Under the pieces are notes generated by a model, which saw only the letters and a list, made by a program, of their open reading frames with translations, was not told where the DNA came from and ran no database searches. From contig JAJTBZ010000042.1 in NCBI GenBank assembly GCA_021286645.1, positions 1 through 64,000 on the forward strand: 64,000 nt of DNA. Reading direction: 5' to 3'. This document shows positions 8,863 through 18,260 of this stretch, one piece after another (the stretch's first letter is position 1; every line of letters begins with the position of its first letter). Source of the stretch: Ignavibacteria bacterium (GTDB lineage: Bacteria > Bacteroidota > Ignavibacteria > Ignavibacteriales > Ignavibacteriaceae). Both the position numbers and the translations under genes were made by a program.

Positions 8863-10158
8863 TTATTTCTTTTCTTCTTTTTTCTTGTCGCCCATGTTCT
8901 TCGAGTCAACTTTAATTATTGCGCCGTCGTGCAAATCTTTCGAAATTGCCCGGTAGCTGCCGGATATTACTTCTTCGCTACCTTTTACGCCGCTGAGAAT
9001 TTCAATATAATTATCATCCGAAATACCAGTCTTTACCGGAACAGCTTTCGCTTTATTATTATCAACAATAAAAACTATTTCCTGAGGCTTGTCATCCTTT
9101 TTCTTTAAGTCGCTAACTTTTACTGCTTCATCAGTTTCTACCATGTGAGGTATTTCCTGCCGGGCGGTTACACTGGGAATAGGTACACTTAATACATTTG
9201 TTTTGGTATTAGTTTCGATGATTGCATTACAAGACATTCCGGGCCGTAATTTCTTATCCGGATCGTTTAGCCGAATCCTAACCTCAAAATTTATAACCTG
9301 ATCCTGTGTTCCGGTTCCGGTTTGTTTAGCACTGTTGCCTATCTGATATACAGTTCCAACAAATTTCTTGTCACCGAATGCATCAACTTTCACTTTAGCC
9401 GTATCCCCGGATTTAATAAGAACAATGTCGTTCTCATCAACATTCACGATTGCTACCATTTTCGAGAGATCAGCCACTGTCATAATATTAGTACCCTGGC
9501 TGAAACCACTTCCCAATACACGTTCACCCAATTCAACATTTAATTGTGTTACAATTCCATCAATTGGAGCAAAGATTGTTGTTTTATATAACTGTTCAAC
9601 AGCTTCTTTTACGTTTGCATCGTTTTGGTCAACAAATGCCACAGCAGATTCAACCTGTGCTTTGCCTGAAAGGAACAGGCTCTTTGCATTTTCCAGTTCT
9701 GCATCGCTTGAAAGTTTTTTAGCATGTAATTCTTTAACGCGATTATAATCGGATGTAAGCTTATCAAGTTCAGCTTTCCTTTGTGCCAGGCTTGATTTTG
9801 CAGATTGCAGATTTGCCAGCGCGCGTTGTTTTGCAGCCAGATACACATCTTGTTTAATCTTAACAAGCAATGTTCCCTTTTTGACATAATCACCTTCTTT
9901 AACCGGTAATTGTACAATCTCTCCGGTAACTTCGGGGGTGATTACTACCTTAAACTCAGGATCTACTTTTCCTGTTGCTGTTACAGTTTGTGTAATATTT
10001 CTGCGGGAAATTTTTTCCGTCTGTACTGAAATTACTTCGTCTTTACTGCCTTTTACTAAAATCACAATGACAACAGCAACAACAACACATGCCAATATTG
10101 AGAATATGATATATTTTCTTTTCTTTTTCTTATTATTGTTTAGGACCGGGGTAGTCAT
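8863..10158 (-). CDS. Periplasmic adaptor subunit of tripartite efflux (MacA/HlyD family)
   Basis: The 431-residue protein has an N-terminal membrane anchor (about 15-35) after a basic run (KKKKRK). Then come a lipoyl-like half-motif ([19 protein letters not shown]), a coiled-coil hairpin (about 110-190, rich in A, K, E and L), the returning half ([20 protein letters not shown]) and beta-barrel and membrane-proximal domains. This is the membrane fusion protein order. It should bridge the MacB-like permeases and the TolC-like channel. Relative to E. coli MacA there is a lysine-rich insert ([14 protein letters not shown]) and a charged C-terminal tail ending in KKEEKK. The start is ATG 10158, 18 bp after the TolC gene. 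Confidence 0.93.
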   Translation of the reverse strand: MTTPVLNNNKKKKRKYIIFSILACVVVAVVIVILVKGSKDEVISVQTEKISRRNITQTVTATGKVDPEFKVVITPEVTGEIVQLPVKEGDYVKKGTLLVKIKQDVYLAAKQRALANLQSAKSSLAQRKAELDKLTSDYNRVKELHAKKLSSDAELENAKSLFLSGKAQVESAVAFVDQNDANVKEAVEQLYKTTIFAPIDGIVTQLNVELGERVLGSGFSQGTNIMTVADLSKMVAIVNVDENDIVLIKSGDTAKVKVDAFGDKKFVGTVYQIGNSAKQTGTGTQDQVINFEVRIRLNDPDKKLRPGMSCNAIIETNTKTNVLSVPIPSVTARQEIPHMVETDEAVKVSDLKKKDDKPQEIVFIVDNNKAKAVPVKTGISDDNYIEILSGVKGSEEVISGSYRAISKDLHDGAIIKVDSKNMGDKKKEEKK

Positions 10159-10176
10159 AAAATATCTCCTAAGGGT

Positions 10177-11487
10177 TTATTCAAAACTTTTTGATTCTAA
10201 TTTGCCAACTAAGTACTGAAGCTGATCGCGTAATTTTCTGAATTCGAACTGAGAATTCAACAAGTTGGTAACTGCATTTGTATACTCAGAATTTGCAATC
10301 AGAACATTTAACAGGGTAGTGGAACCCAATGTGTATTTTTCTTCTTCTATTCGTCTATTTTCCTGCGCAGCAGTAACGTTTTTTGTACCTACTTCAACTC
10401 GTTTAATTACTGCCTGGAAATCCAAATAACTTTTTTGCAGCGATTTTTTGATTGATCTCGTCAGATCGTTCAATTTTATCTCTTCCAGTTTGCTGCTTAC
10501 AGTTGCCTGTTCAACAGCGGCATCGGTTTTCCAACCACTGAATAATGGAATACTTAATGTTAAGCCTGCAGTCAGATCTCTGTTTTTGAATACATTGCTG
10601 AAGTCAGTTGCGCCAAAAGAATAACCCACATTTGCGTTTAACTGCGGAAGGTAACCTGCTTTTGATACATCGACAGCTAGTTTTGCAGAGCTAAGTGATA
10701 ATTTCTGACTCTGGAAATCACTCCGTACACTTAAAGCATTCTCTATAGATTTACTGAGATTATCATATTCTTTGGTTGAGGCAGCTACCTGCGAGGTAAT
10801 ATCTTCCTCAAGCGCGGGCTCGTTTAGCTGATAGTTTTCTAAAACATCCAGCCCAAGAGCAAACAGGAATTCAGATTTGAGATTTTCGAATGTATTTTGC
10901 TGGGTAATTAATGCAAGTTCAGCATTGCCTACTTTAACTTGTGAGGCATAAACATCGGCAAGCGTAACTTTTCCTAATTTGTTACTTTCCAGAATAATTT
11001 CATAATTTTTTTGGTTCCATTTCAAGTCTTCCTCTTTCACGGTAACCTGTTTACCGGCGTTTACTACATCGTAGTACGCGGAAAGTGTCTGGAAAATGAT
11101 ATCCTGCTTGCGTTGTTCCAGGCTAAGCTGAGCTGCTTCCAGTTGCTGTTGACTATTCTTATAATTTGCTACATTAGCCAATCCATCAAACAAGGTAACA
11201 TCAGCTCTCACGCCCGTAGAATAGGTATGTGTAGTTGTTGTTACATCATTTGGCCCGAAAGAATTCGAATTGCGATCCCAATTCCACATTGCTGAAGCTG
11301 AGACATTTGGCATAAATGCACCGTAGGCCGATTTTACACCGGCTTCCGTTACTTTGATGCTTTCTTTCATCTTTTGTAACTCGGTATTTTTATTCAACGC
11401 AATCCGGACTGCCTCCCGTGAGGTAAGTACCTTCTGCGCGAAAAGGCTTTGAAAAAGTAAGATAATTAGTAATCCATATTTGTACAT
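10177..11487 (-). CDS. TolC family outer-membrane efflux protein
   Basis: The 436-residue protein has a short signal peptide (YGLLIILLFQSLFA, cleaved near residue 17) and two repeats of the outer membrane efflux protein fold. These are long amphipathic helices with beta segments such as VSASAMWNWDRNSN and LNANVGYSFGATDF, and the second half repeats the TGLTLSIPLFSG pattern. It forms the trimeric outer-membrane exit duct for the adaptor and MacB-like pump encoded just downstream. It is the first gene of the operon, so the promoter must lie in the 361-bp divergent region above 11487. The length matches TolC relatives of Bacteroidota. Confidence 0.94.
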   Translation of the reverse strand: MYKYGLLIILLFQSLFAQKVLTSREAVRIALNKNTELQKMKESIKVTEAGVKSAYGAFMPNVSASAMWNWDRNSNSFGPNDVTTTTHTYSTGVRADVTLFDGLANVANYKNSQQQLEAAQLSLEQRKQDIIFQTLSAYYDVVNAGKQVTVKEEDLKWNQKNYEIILESNKLGKVTLADVYASQVKVGNAELALITQQNTFENLKSEFLFALGLDVLENYQLNEPALEEDITSQVAASTKEYDNLSKSIENALSVRSDFQSQKLSLSSAKLAVDVSKAGYLPQLNANVGYSFGATDFSNVFKNRDLTAGLTLSIPLFSGWKTDAAVEQATVSSKLEEIKLNDLTRSIKKSLQKSYLDFQAVIKRVEVGTKNVTAAQENRRIEEEKYTLGSTTLLNVLIANSEYTNAVTNLLNSQFEFRKLRDQLQYLVGKLESKSFE

Positions 11488-11848
11488 GCTTTACTCCGAA
11501 ATTGATGCAAAATGCAATTATTCAGTTTTGATAATGCTAAACTACGTAATTGAAATATTTTAATAATCTTTTAAGTATAAACGGTTTTAATTATTGATAT
11601 ATGGTACTGGTTCGGCAGGGGAGGAAAATATCCATTTTTTTTTTCTCAAAATCTCTATAAACTTGGCAACGTCGCTTTTATAACCTCACGAGCCTGTGAT
11701 TTTCGATGGTTCTCTGTGTTTCCGTTCCCTTTAGGGCAATATACAATTTCATGAAAGATTTATCCATATAAAATGTATTACCCCGTGCTTTTTTTCTATA
11801 TTATCCTGATTTATTTTTTTTATTGGCAAGGTCTGGCAGACAGGGAAT
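11488..11848. other. Divergent intergenic region (TolC operon / exonuclease gene)
   Basis: This 361-bp AT-rich region must hold promoters for both the leftward efflux operon and the rightward exonuclease-UvrC gene. It contains a T-run of about ten bases near 11635 and no clear palindrome. I could not identify a confident -10/-35 pair or operator, and no open frame here looks real. Confidence 0.5.
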
Positions 11849-13561
11849 ATGAACGATAACGACTTACTGGAACAATCTCTCGATTCAATGGTGTTTTGTG
11901 CCGTTGACGTTGAGACCACTGGGCTGAATGCAATTTCTAATCGTGTAATCGAGATTGGAATGGTAAAAATGCAGAGGGGTGAAATTATCGATAGATTCGG
12001 AAGTTTAGTGAATCCGGGTTGTAGAATCCCCCCATTCATTACTCAACTTACCGGTATTGATGATGATGAAGTTGATGGCGCCCCCTTCTTTGAAGAGATT
12101 ATTGATCAGATTTCGGATTTTATGGATGGTACTATACTCGTTGGCCATAATCTACAGTTCGATTTAGGCTTTCTTCGGCAGGAATACTTTCGGGCAGGTC
12201 GGGAAAGATTTGTTCCTATAACAGTTTGCACACTAAAAATAGCCCGGCGGTTGTTTCCGTTTCTGAAAAGCAGGTCGCTCGGTCCATTGGCGCAACACCT
12301 GCGCTTACATACAGATACCCTTCACCGCGCGCTTGAAGATGCTGAATTAACCGCTCATGTTCTCTATAAAGAAATTGAAATACTCCGGCAGCAGGAAAAT
12401 ATGAGCATCGCCAGAGACGTAGTAAATTATCAATTCGGCCTAAAAGTGCCGGCAGTTGTGCAGATGGCAAAACCCGCATTAGTATCTTCCGCGGCAACCG
12501 TTCCCGATGCACCAGGCGTGTACTACTTCCTCAATAAAAAATCACAGATCGTCTACATCGGCAAGGCTAAATCGCTAAAACAACGTTTACGTTCATACGT
12601 TTCGCCTACGGTTAAGGGTAAGCAGAAAAAAATCGTCAAGAATGCAGAAACTCTTCGAATCCAGCAGACTAATACAGAACTAACCGCTTGTTTGCTCGAA
12701 TCCGAATTAATTAAGCTGATTGACCCGAAAATGAACATTCAGCTAAAGAGTTATCGGGATAAATATTTTCTTCAGGTAGATAACAGTCACCGGTTCCCAA
12801 TTATAACTATCGCAAAAGACTTCTTCTTCGATGGTAACGACTATTTTGGACTCTTTCTCAATAAACGTAAAGCAGAAGAAATCTTTGATATTATTAATAA
12901 GATATTCGCCCTTAGAGAGTGTAGTGAAAAAGAGTTTAAAAAGGGTAAAACCTGTTTCTTACATGAAATAGAAAGATGCACCGGTGCCTGTGAAAATATG
13001 GATGAGGAGGCGTATTCTTCAGAATTGACCAGGGTATTTGAGTTTATGTCAGGGAAAAACCAGTTTGCCTTAGACCGGCTATTGAAAAAGATGAGAAAAT
13101 ATTCAGATGAGCTGCGCTTCGAAAAAGCCCAAGAGGTTAAAGAACTTGTTCAGCTTGTGCTCGCTCAAATTCAAAAATCTTCACTTTTAGAAGAACCGGT
13201 TAACCGCGCCAATGTTTTATTTGAGGTTATTTACAACAATGTTCAGGTCGATTATATTTTACTGGTGCAGGGAAAAGTATACGTTAATAATTATATACTA
13301 AACGCGGACAGGAATTTTGACAGGGCGCTTCAGGAGTATTTTGAAGGCTCGATGAGTGTTGATCAAAAGCCCGATGCCGAAGACCTGGAGAAAACCAAAA
13401 CTCTTTTGAACTGGGTTATTCGGAACAGACATCAGGTAAATGTTTTCTATTTAAAGAACTACAAAACACGGATGGATCTGGAAAGACGCTTGAGCCATTC
13501 ATTAAAGAGTAAATCAAATATCTCCGAAATAGTGATCAGTTTAGAGACTGTTTTAGAATAA
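11849..13561 (+). CDS. DnaQ-like exonuclease fused to UvrC-like GIY-YIG nuclease
   Basis: The 570-residue protein joins a DEDDh 3'-5' exonuclease (about 12-180) to the N-terminal half of UvrC. The exonuclease acids are all present: Asp20 and Glu22 (DVETTG), Asp105 (GHNLQFDLGF), His159 and Asp164 (HRALEDAE). A GIY-YIG nuclease follows at about 218-300 (GVYYF, then YIGKAKSLKQRLRSY). After it come a UvrC-type cysteine segment (CFLHEIERCTGACE) and a UVR-like helical pair (LRFEKAQEVKELVQL). The C-terminal RNase H-like nuclease and HhH domains of full UvrC are absent, as in Cho. A repair role making one 3' incision, possibly with end trimming, is inferred. The start is ATG 11849 with AGGGA directly upstream. 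Confidence 0.92.
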   Translation: MNDNDLLEQSLDSMVFCAVDVETTGLNAISNRVIEIGMVKMQRGEIIDRFGSLVNPGCRIPPFITQLTGIDDDEVDGAPFFEEIIDQISDFMDGTILVGHNLQFDLGFLRQEYFRAGRERFVPITVCTLKIARRLFPFLKSRSLGPLAQHLRLHTDTLHRALEDAELTAHVLYKEIEILRQQENMSIARDVVNYQFGLKVPAVVQMAKPALVSSAATVPDAPGVYYFLNKKSQIVYIGKAKSLKQRLRSYVSPTVKGKQKKIVKNAETLRIQQTNTELTACLLESELIKLIDPKMNIQLKSYRDKYFLQVDNSHRFPIITIAKDFFFDGNDYFGLFLNKRKAEEIFDIINKIFALRECSEKEFKKGKTCFLHEIERCTGACENMDEEAYSSELTRVFEFMSGKNQFALDRLLKKMRKYSDELRFEKAQEVKELVQLVLAQIQKSSLLEEPVNRANVLFEVIYNNVQVDYILLVQGKVYVNNYILNADRNFDRALQEYFEGSMSVDQKPDAEDLEKTKTLLNWVIRNRHQVNVFYLKNYKTRMDLERRLSHSLKSKSNISEIVISLETVLE

Positions 13562-13677
13562 AATGGTGTCTATAAGCACGAAAATGAATCGGGTGGCGGG
13601 CTTTATTATGATAAATGTTGAAATATAGCTCCAGACTCGTTAAATTATGTTATTAAATCTAATCATTGAGCATCTGG

Positions 13678-14898
13678 ATGAACACCAATTCAAAAGTTAT
13701 AGTATTTTCAGAAAACCGTGATACACGCGGAGCTTACATATCTTTCGGCAATTTGTATGAATTGACTCCAATTATAAAAGAAAAAAACAAAGTAAGCTTA
13801 CAGGTTCTGATGGAGCAAAAATATGATCTCGTCCTGATCGAGATTATGAATCCTGTTATGTCAGAAATCGAGTACGTTGATCAGGTATATGCTCTTGCTC
13901 AGGGAGCGCCGATTATACTCATAAGTTCATATTTTTTTGATACGAAGGACATAGTGTTCGGCAGTAAAATCCAGGGTTTTATTATGAAGCCGGTTGATTT
14001 GAATAAAATTAAGGCTGCGGTAGATTCACTGGAAGCATCAGAATCTGTACAGAACATTGCACAGTCGCTTCCGGTTAACCATCCCGAGAAAGTCGACAGA
14101 GTAATGCAGGAAAATAAAAAGCTTTCTGTGTTATTGGAAATATCACATAGTTTGAATTCAATAAATAATTTTGATGATTTATTGAGCCACATAATTTCTT
14201 TGGCCATAGGGGCATTGCAGGCAGAGCGGGCTACTTTATTTATTGCAGACTGGAATAGGGGTGAGTTATGGTCACGCTCTGGAACCGGGCTGGAGAAACA
14301 GGAAATTCGAATCCCGATAGATACCGGTATCGCCGGCGAAGTGGCGGGCAGCGGAAAGCCACAAATCATACATGATCCGTACAATCATCCAAAATTTAAT
14401 AAAGATGTTGATCTGAAAACAGGGTTTAAAACCAGAAATATTCTGTGTCTGCCAATGATAAATCTCGAAGGCAAGGTTATAGGAGTCTTTCAGATACTAA
14501 ATAAACTCGATGGTGAGTTTAATAATGATGATTTATCGTTCCTCAATGCAATGGCTGTAAGTACGGGCATTGCAATCGAAAATGTCTTGTTGCACGATGA
14601 ATTAAAAAAACAACTTGCAGAAATAAAACAGTCGTATGATGACTTATATATAGCTCAAAATGCGATTTTAAAGGATACCCGGTTTGTTACGTTTAATGAA
14701 ATACACAGTTACATTCTGGAAGTACTTAAGAAAATTGTAAAGGTTGAAGAAGCCTCGATTCAGGTAAAGAACTCAGCCTCTTTCGATGAAAAATGCCGTC
14801 AGTTCGCCGATGCTGTGTCACGCGCTTTGAACGTAATCAGAACTGAGGCAAGTACATACCTTGAAGAGAAAAAGAAAGAATTTACACTTAAGGGATAG
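13678..14898 (+). CDS. Pseudo-receiver plus GAF domain signalling protein
   Basis: The 406-residue protein has an N-terminal response-regulator-like fold (about 1-118), a GAF domain (about 145-300: ERATLFIADWNRGELWSR, IPIDTGIAGEVAGSG, then LCLPMINLEGKVIGVFQI) and a helical C-terminal region with coiled-coil character. In the receiver, the position normally held by the phosphorylated Asp is Glu55 (LVLIEIMNP), while the conserved Lys104 (FIMKPVD) is kept. There is no kinase, cyclase or DNA-binding output domain. It probably senses a small ligand and acts through protein contacts. I chose ATG 13678; a TTG at 13666 is in frame but has no better ribosome-binding site. Eight bases separate it from the EVE gene. 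Confidence 0.8.
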   Translation: MNTNSKVIVFSENRDTRGAYISFGNLYELTPIIKEKNKVSLQVLMEQKYDLVLIEIMNPVMSEIEYVDQVYALAQGAPIILISSYFFDTKDIVFGSKIQGFIMKPVDLNKIKAAVDSLEASESVQNIAQSLPVNHPEKVDRVMQENKKLSVLLEISHSLNSINNFDDLLSHIISLAIGALQAERATLFIADWNRGELWSRSGTGLEKQEIRIPIDTGIAGEVAGSGKPQIIHDPYNHPKFNKDVDLKTGFKTRNILCLPMINLEGKVIGVFQILNKLDGEFNNDDLSFLNAMAVSTGIAIENVLLHDELKKQLAEIKQSYDDLYIAQNAILKDTRFVTFNEIHSYILEVLKKIVKVEEASIQVKNSASFDEKCRQFADAVSRALNVIRTEASTYLEEKKKEFTLKG

Positions 14899-14905
14899 CT
14901 GAATA

Positions 14906-15367
14906 ATGAAATATTGGATTTTTAAATCAGAGCCTGGTGTATTTTCCTGGAATGATCTTTTGGTTTCAGAAAACCAGACAACTTACTGGGATGGTGTGCG
15001 CAATTACCAGGCCCGGAATTTTTTACGCGATGAAGTGAATATCGGGGATTTGGTTTTCTTTTATCATAGTAATTCCGAACCACTTGCAATTATCGGGTTT
15101 TGCAAAGTTGTTAAAGCCGGCTATCCTGATTTTACTGCACTTGACCCGAAAAGTGAACATTTTGACCCTGCGAGCTCAACCGAAAATCCACGGTGGTATA
15201 TGGTGGATATAAAAGCTGAGCACGAGTTTAAAAGCCCGGTAACGTTAGAAATATTAAAACAATCCCCCGGCCTGGAAGAGCTTAGACTGTTGCAAAAAGG
15301 CAATAGGCTTTCTATTATACCGGTAACAAAACAGGAAGCCGGTATCATACAAAAGCTTGGTAGGTGA
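14906..15367 (+). CDS. EVE domain protein
   Basis: This 153-residue protein is a single EVE domain, a PUA-like fold also found in human THYN1. Recognisable segments are KYWIFKSEP at the N-terminus, WDGVRNYQARNFLRD (about 28-42), GDLVFFYHSN and NPRWYMVDIK. EVE and related ASCH/PUA domains bind modified bases in DNA or RNA (established for the fold). Its substrate here is unknown. It lies eight bases after the GAF gene, so the two are probably cotranscribed, and it may act in DNA or RNA modification sensing. Confidence 0.92.
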   Translation: MKYWIFKSEPGVFSWNDLLVSENQTTYWDGVRNYQARNFLRDEVNIGDLVFFYHSNSEPLAIIGFCKVVKAGYPDFTALDPKSEHFDPASSTENPRWYMVDIKAEHEFKSPVTLEILKQSPGLEELRLLQKGNRLSIIPVTKQEAGIIQKLGR

Positions 15368-15457
15368 TTTAGCCGCATAAAAACAGGCTGAAAAGGTGTA
15401 TAGAGTGTTTTTACTGCCTAAAATAGCTGTTTTTCTGCATGTTTGAGAAAAAAATAA

Positions 15458-15486
15458 TTGACTTGCTCTGTAAAAAATGCTATTTT
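15458..15486 (+). promoter_or_regulatory. Promoter of the HU gene
   Basis: TTGACT at 15458-15463, a 17-base spacer and TATTTT at 15481-15486 form a good housekeeping promoter 38 bp before the HU start. The -10 region read as TATTTTCG is also one base from the Bacteroidota consensus TAnnTTTG, so either sigma type could use it. Transcription would begin near 15493. Confidence 0.6.
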
Positions 15487-15524
15487 CGATTAACCTAATT
15501 AACACTAATTAAAAAGGAATACAT

Positions 15525-15824
15525 ATGGCACCTGCAAAGCCTTTAACAAAGTCGCAGATCGTTCAGCATTTAGCCGATAAAGTCGGAACAACAAAAAAAC
15601 AAGCTACTCAATTCTTAGAAGAATTAAATGCGTTAGCTTATAAAGAAGCAAAGAAAAGCTTCACCCTTCCCGGTTTAGGCAAACTCGTTGTAGTAGCGCG
15701 TAAGAAAAGAACTGGCAGAAATCCCAGAACCGGAGAAACCATGGTAATCCCGGCCAAGAAAGTATTGAAATTTAGAATCGCTAAACAGGCTAAAGATGCG
15801 ATTCTTCCTCCTAAAACCAAATAA
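15525..15824 (+). CDS. HU family DNA-binding protein
   Basis: This 99-residue basic protein matches the HU/IHF fold. It has an N-terminal helical part (LTKSQIVQHLADKVGTTKKQA), the FTLPGLGKLVVVARKKRTGRNPRTGE beta-arm region with its tip Arg/Pro, and a lysine-rich C-terminus. It bends and compacts DNA as a homodimer or heterodimer. It has its own promoter, an AAGGA ribosome-binding site six bases before ATG 15525, and a strong terminator, so it is monocistronic and likely highly expressed. Confidence 0.96.
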   Translation: MAPAKPLTKSQIVQHLADKVGTTKKQATQFLEELNALAYKEAKKSFTLPGLGKLVVVARKKRTGRNPRTGETMVIPAKKVLKFRIAKQAKDAILPPKTK

Positions 15825-15841
15825 GTAATTCCGATTAGGTG

Positions 15842-15870
15842 AAGCAGGGCTTAGACCCTGCTTTTTTTTT
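15842..15870 (+). terminator. Rho-independent terminator of the HU gene
   Basis: An 8-bp perfect stem (15842-15849 with 15856-15863, arm AAGCAGGG) with a six-base loop is followed by a run of T to 15870. It lies 18 bp after the HU stop and just before the convergent ClC gene stop. Confidence 0.92.
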
Positions 15871-15875
15871 GCCTT

Positions 15876-17672
15876 TCAAACAACAGGCTGAATATCTTTG
15901 AGGAGTTCATTTCTGTAATGTTCAAAAATCCTTGACTTTGAAACGAAACCAACGTATTTACAATTCTCTACTACAGGTATATTCCACAGGTTGCTTTCAT
16001 AAAACATGTGAAAAATCTCGTTTACATTAAATTGATTACTTATCACATACATAGGCTTCTTCATAATATCACTTGTTAATACCATATCATATAGCTCAGT
16101 ATTTAACAGGTGCTCACGAATTTCATCGAGATAAATTACGCCGAGCAGGTGTTTCTGTTCATCAATTACCGGGAAGATATTCCTTTTCGATTGTAGTACT
16201 TGCCTGATGAAGGCTCTCAGAGTCAGGTTCGGGGCTACGGGCAAAAAATCAAGCTCGAGCAAATCATTTAGATTAATTCGCGAGATAATGTTTTCGTCTT
16301 TATCGGCCGGGTCTCCAAATCCTTCTTCAGCCAGGCTTTTGGTATAGATCGTATGAGGCTCAAAGAAGCGTGATGTAAAATATGAAACGGCAGATACAAC
16401 CATTAACGGAACAAAAAGTCCATAGCTGCCGGTTATTTCTGCTATTAAAAATATTGCAGTTAACGGGGCCCGAACAATTCCGCTAATAACAGCGGCCATG
16501 CCCGCGGCAATAAAATTAACATTATTAAGTTCAACAGTTCCGGTCAGGCTGCCGATATGCGGGAACAAAAAACCAAGCATTGCACCCATAAATAGTGAGG
16601 GGGCTATAATTCCTCCATCGCCGCCTGCCCCGGTGGTTACGCCAACCGCAAGTGCTTTCAGTAATAATATTGCCAGAACAACATACAATACCAGCCAGGG
16701 TGTTGAAATAGATGGCAGGAAATGGCTATTTACTAATAAAGAGGTATAATCTTTGTTCACCAGGCTTCGTATTGAACTGTATCCCACACCATAGAGAGGG
16801 AAGAATAAAATAATAAGAATCACTAAAGCCGGCCCGCCAATCAGAAAACGTTTCCATTGGCTTCCCAGTTTCTTAAAAAATCTATCGATGTACGCTACGC
16901 TTTTTATTACTCCGGCCGTGAAAACTCCTCCTACAATTCCCAGTAAGCCATAAAAGGGGAGAGCATAGAAATACCAGGTACCGGTGTGTAATTCAAATAA
17001 TCTTTCACTAAACAAAGCTTGCGAGACTATAGAGGCTGTTGCAGATGCAATAAGTAAAGGAATTAAATTAGAAATTGTTAATTCGCCGAACAAAACTTCT
17101 ACGGCAAAAATTACCCCGGCGATAGGACAATTAAAAATTCCTGAAATACCGCCTGCAGTGCCACACGCGAGAAATAATGATTGTATTTTCGTGTCGAATT
17201 TTAAAGCTTCTGCCAAATTAGAACCTATAGCCGCACCGGTAGCTGCGATCGGTGCTTCAAGTCCTACCGAACCGCCTGTTCCAACTGTTAAAGTACTTGT
17301 AATTAAATGCGAATATGTTCGGGCAAATGGTATTTGAATTTTCCCTTTGGCTATTCCGTGAATTATATCGCTTAACCCTTTAAACTCCCTTCCATTTTGG
17401 AGGTATTTTACATACAATATCACAAGAATAATGCCGATAAGAGGAGTAAGATATACATAGTAATTTTGAGTAGAAAGCAGGTTGCTTACAAGAGTATGCA
17501 ATAATTCCACGCTTACTTTTAATAACACCGCTATCAGTCCGGTTACCAAACCAATAAATACACTGATGACGAGTACAGCATGTTTAACAGACGATGTTTT
17601 AGCAGTAATTACACCGCCAATATAATTGAGAAATCTAAGGAGAAAATGTTTAGGTTGAGATTCGGGATTCAT
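15876..17672 (-). CDS. ClC-type chloride channel or antiporter with CBS pair
   Basis: The 598-residue protein has a ClC membrane domain (about 25-445) and two C-terminal CBS domains (about 470-590). ClC landmarks are the helix with GGSVGLEAPIAATGAAIGS (about 133-151), where the gating glutamate lies in GLEAP, a variant of the usual GxEGP, and GAGGDGGIIAPSLFMGAMLG later. ClC proteins exchange chloride for protons or conduct it passively; the missing G in GLEAP does not decide between the two. The CBS pair may bind adenine nucleotides and regulate opening. The start is ATG 17672. It converges on the HU gene. Confidence 0.92.
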   Translation of the reverse strand: MNPESQPKHFLLRFLNYIGGVITAKTSSVKHAVLVISVFIGLVTGLIAVLLKVSVELLHTLVSNLLSTQNYYVYLTPLIGIILVILYVKYLQNGREFKGLSDIIHGIAKGKIQIPFARTYSHLITSTLTVGTGGSVGLEAPIAATGAAIGSNLAEALKFDTKIQSLFLACGTAGGISGIFNCPIAGVIFAVEVLFGELTISNLIPLLIASATASIVSQALFSERLFELHTGTWYFYALPFYGLLGIVGGVFTAGVIKSVAYIDRFFKKLGSQWKRFLIGGPALVILIILFFPLYGVGYSSIRSLVNKDYTSLLVNSHFLPSISTPWLVLYVVLAILLLKALAVGVTTGAGGDGGIIAPSLFMGAMLGFLFPHIGSLTGTVELNNVNFIAAGMAAVISGIVRAPLTAIFLIAEITGSYGLFVPLMVVSAVSYFTSRFFEPHTIYTKSLAEEGFGDPADKDENIISRINLNDLLELDFLPVAPNLTLRAFIRQVLQSKRNIFPVIDEQKHLLGVIYLDEIREHLLNTELYDMVLTSDIMKKPMYVISNQFNVNEIFHMFYESNLWNIPVVENCKYVGFVSKSRIFEHYRNELLKDIQPVV

Positions 17673-17778
17673 ATATTCAATAAATTTAAATAACTTAACC
17701 GGTTAAGGTTATTGGACGGTAGATTATTACCAGGTACAAACTTAAGAATTGTTTATACCTCATCAAATAATACTGTGT

Positions 17779-17807
17779 AAAAAAAATCCCGGTTGCAAAC
17801 CGGGATT
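17779..17807 (-). terminator. Terminator of the methylmalonyl-CoA mutase/epimerase operon
   Basis: A 10-bp perfect stem (17785-17794 with 17798-17807, arm AATCCCGGTT) with a three-base loop lies seven bases past the epimerase stop. On the minus strand it runs into a T tract (the A-run 17779-17786 on the plus strand). This is a strong intrinsic terminator. Confidence 0.9.
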
Positions 17808-17813
17808 AAGTCT

Positions 17814-18218
17814 TTATTTTTTCTCGCATAGTTCCGTGAGAACCCCGAAAGTTGATTTCGGGTGTAGAAACGCGATATCCAGGCCTTCCGCGCCCTTCCG
17901 TGGAGCTTTGTCAATGAGAGTTACACCTGCTGATTCAACATGAGCGAGTTGCTCTTCAATACCCTGAACTGCGAAAGCAAGGTGGTGTATTCCTTCGCCT
18001 TTCTTCTCAATAAACTTTGCTATTGGTCCTTCAGGTGATGTAGATTCCAGTAACTCGATTTTTGTTTGACCGACCATAAAGAATGCGGTTCTAACTTTTT
18101 GATCTGCTACTTCTTCAATTTTATAACACTCGAATCCGTATGTTTTTTCGTAGAATGCAATAGCAGATTCTAAATCTTTTACCGCAATTCCAATATGTTC
18201 TATATGTGTTGGTTTCAT
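17814..18218 (-). CDS. mce: Methylmalonyl-CoA epimerase
   Basis: This 134-residue glyoxalase-fold protein interconverts (2R)- and (2S)-methylmalonyl-CoA. It shows the two beta-alpha-beta repeats starting IEHIGIAVKDLESAIAFYE and IHHLAFAVQGIEEQL, and metal-ligand positions His8, His78 or His79, and Glu129 (LTELCEKK). The length is that of bacterial epimerases. It follows the mutase gene by 42 bp on the same strand and is closed by a terminator, so the two form a propionyl-CoA/succinyl-CoA module. Confidence 0.95.
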   Translation of the reverse strand: MKPTHIEHIGIAVKDLESAIAFYEKTYGFECYKIEEVADQKVRTAFFMVGQTKIELLESTSPEGPIAKFIEKKGEGIHHLAFAVQGIEEQLAHVESAGVTLIDKAPRKGAEGLDIAFLHPKSTFGVLTELCEKK

Positions 18219-18260
18219 TGTTTGTACTATATCAATAATGAATAATTTGCGAACTGTAAT

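Noticed and set aside
8863-11487. RND efflux system reading of the adaptor/TolC pair
   Set aside because: The downstream genes encode a MacB-type ATPase and two FtsX-fold permeases, not an RND pump.
11824-11838. Possible sigma-54 promoter before the exonuclease-UvrC gene (TTGGCAAGGTCTGGCAG-like)
   Set aside because: The GG and GC are separated by nine bases instead of ten, and the site is too close to the start codon.
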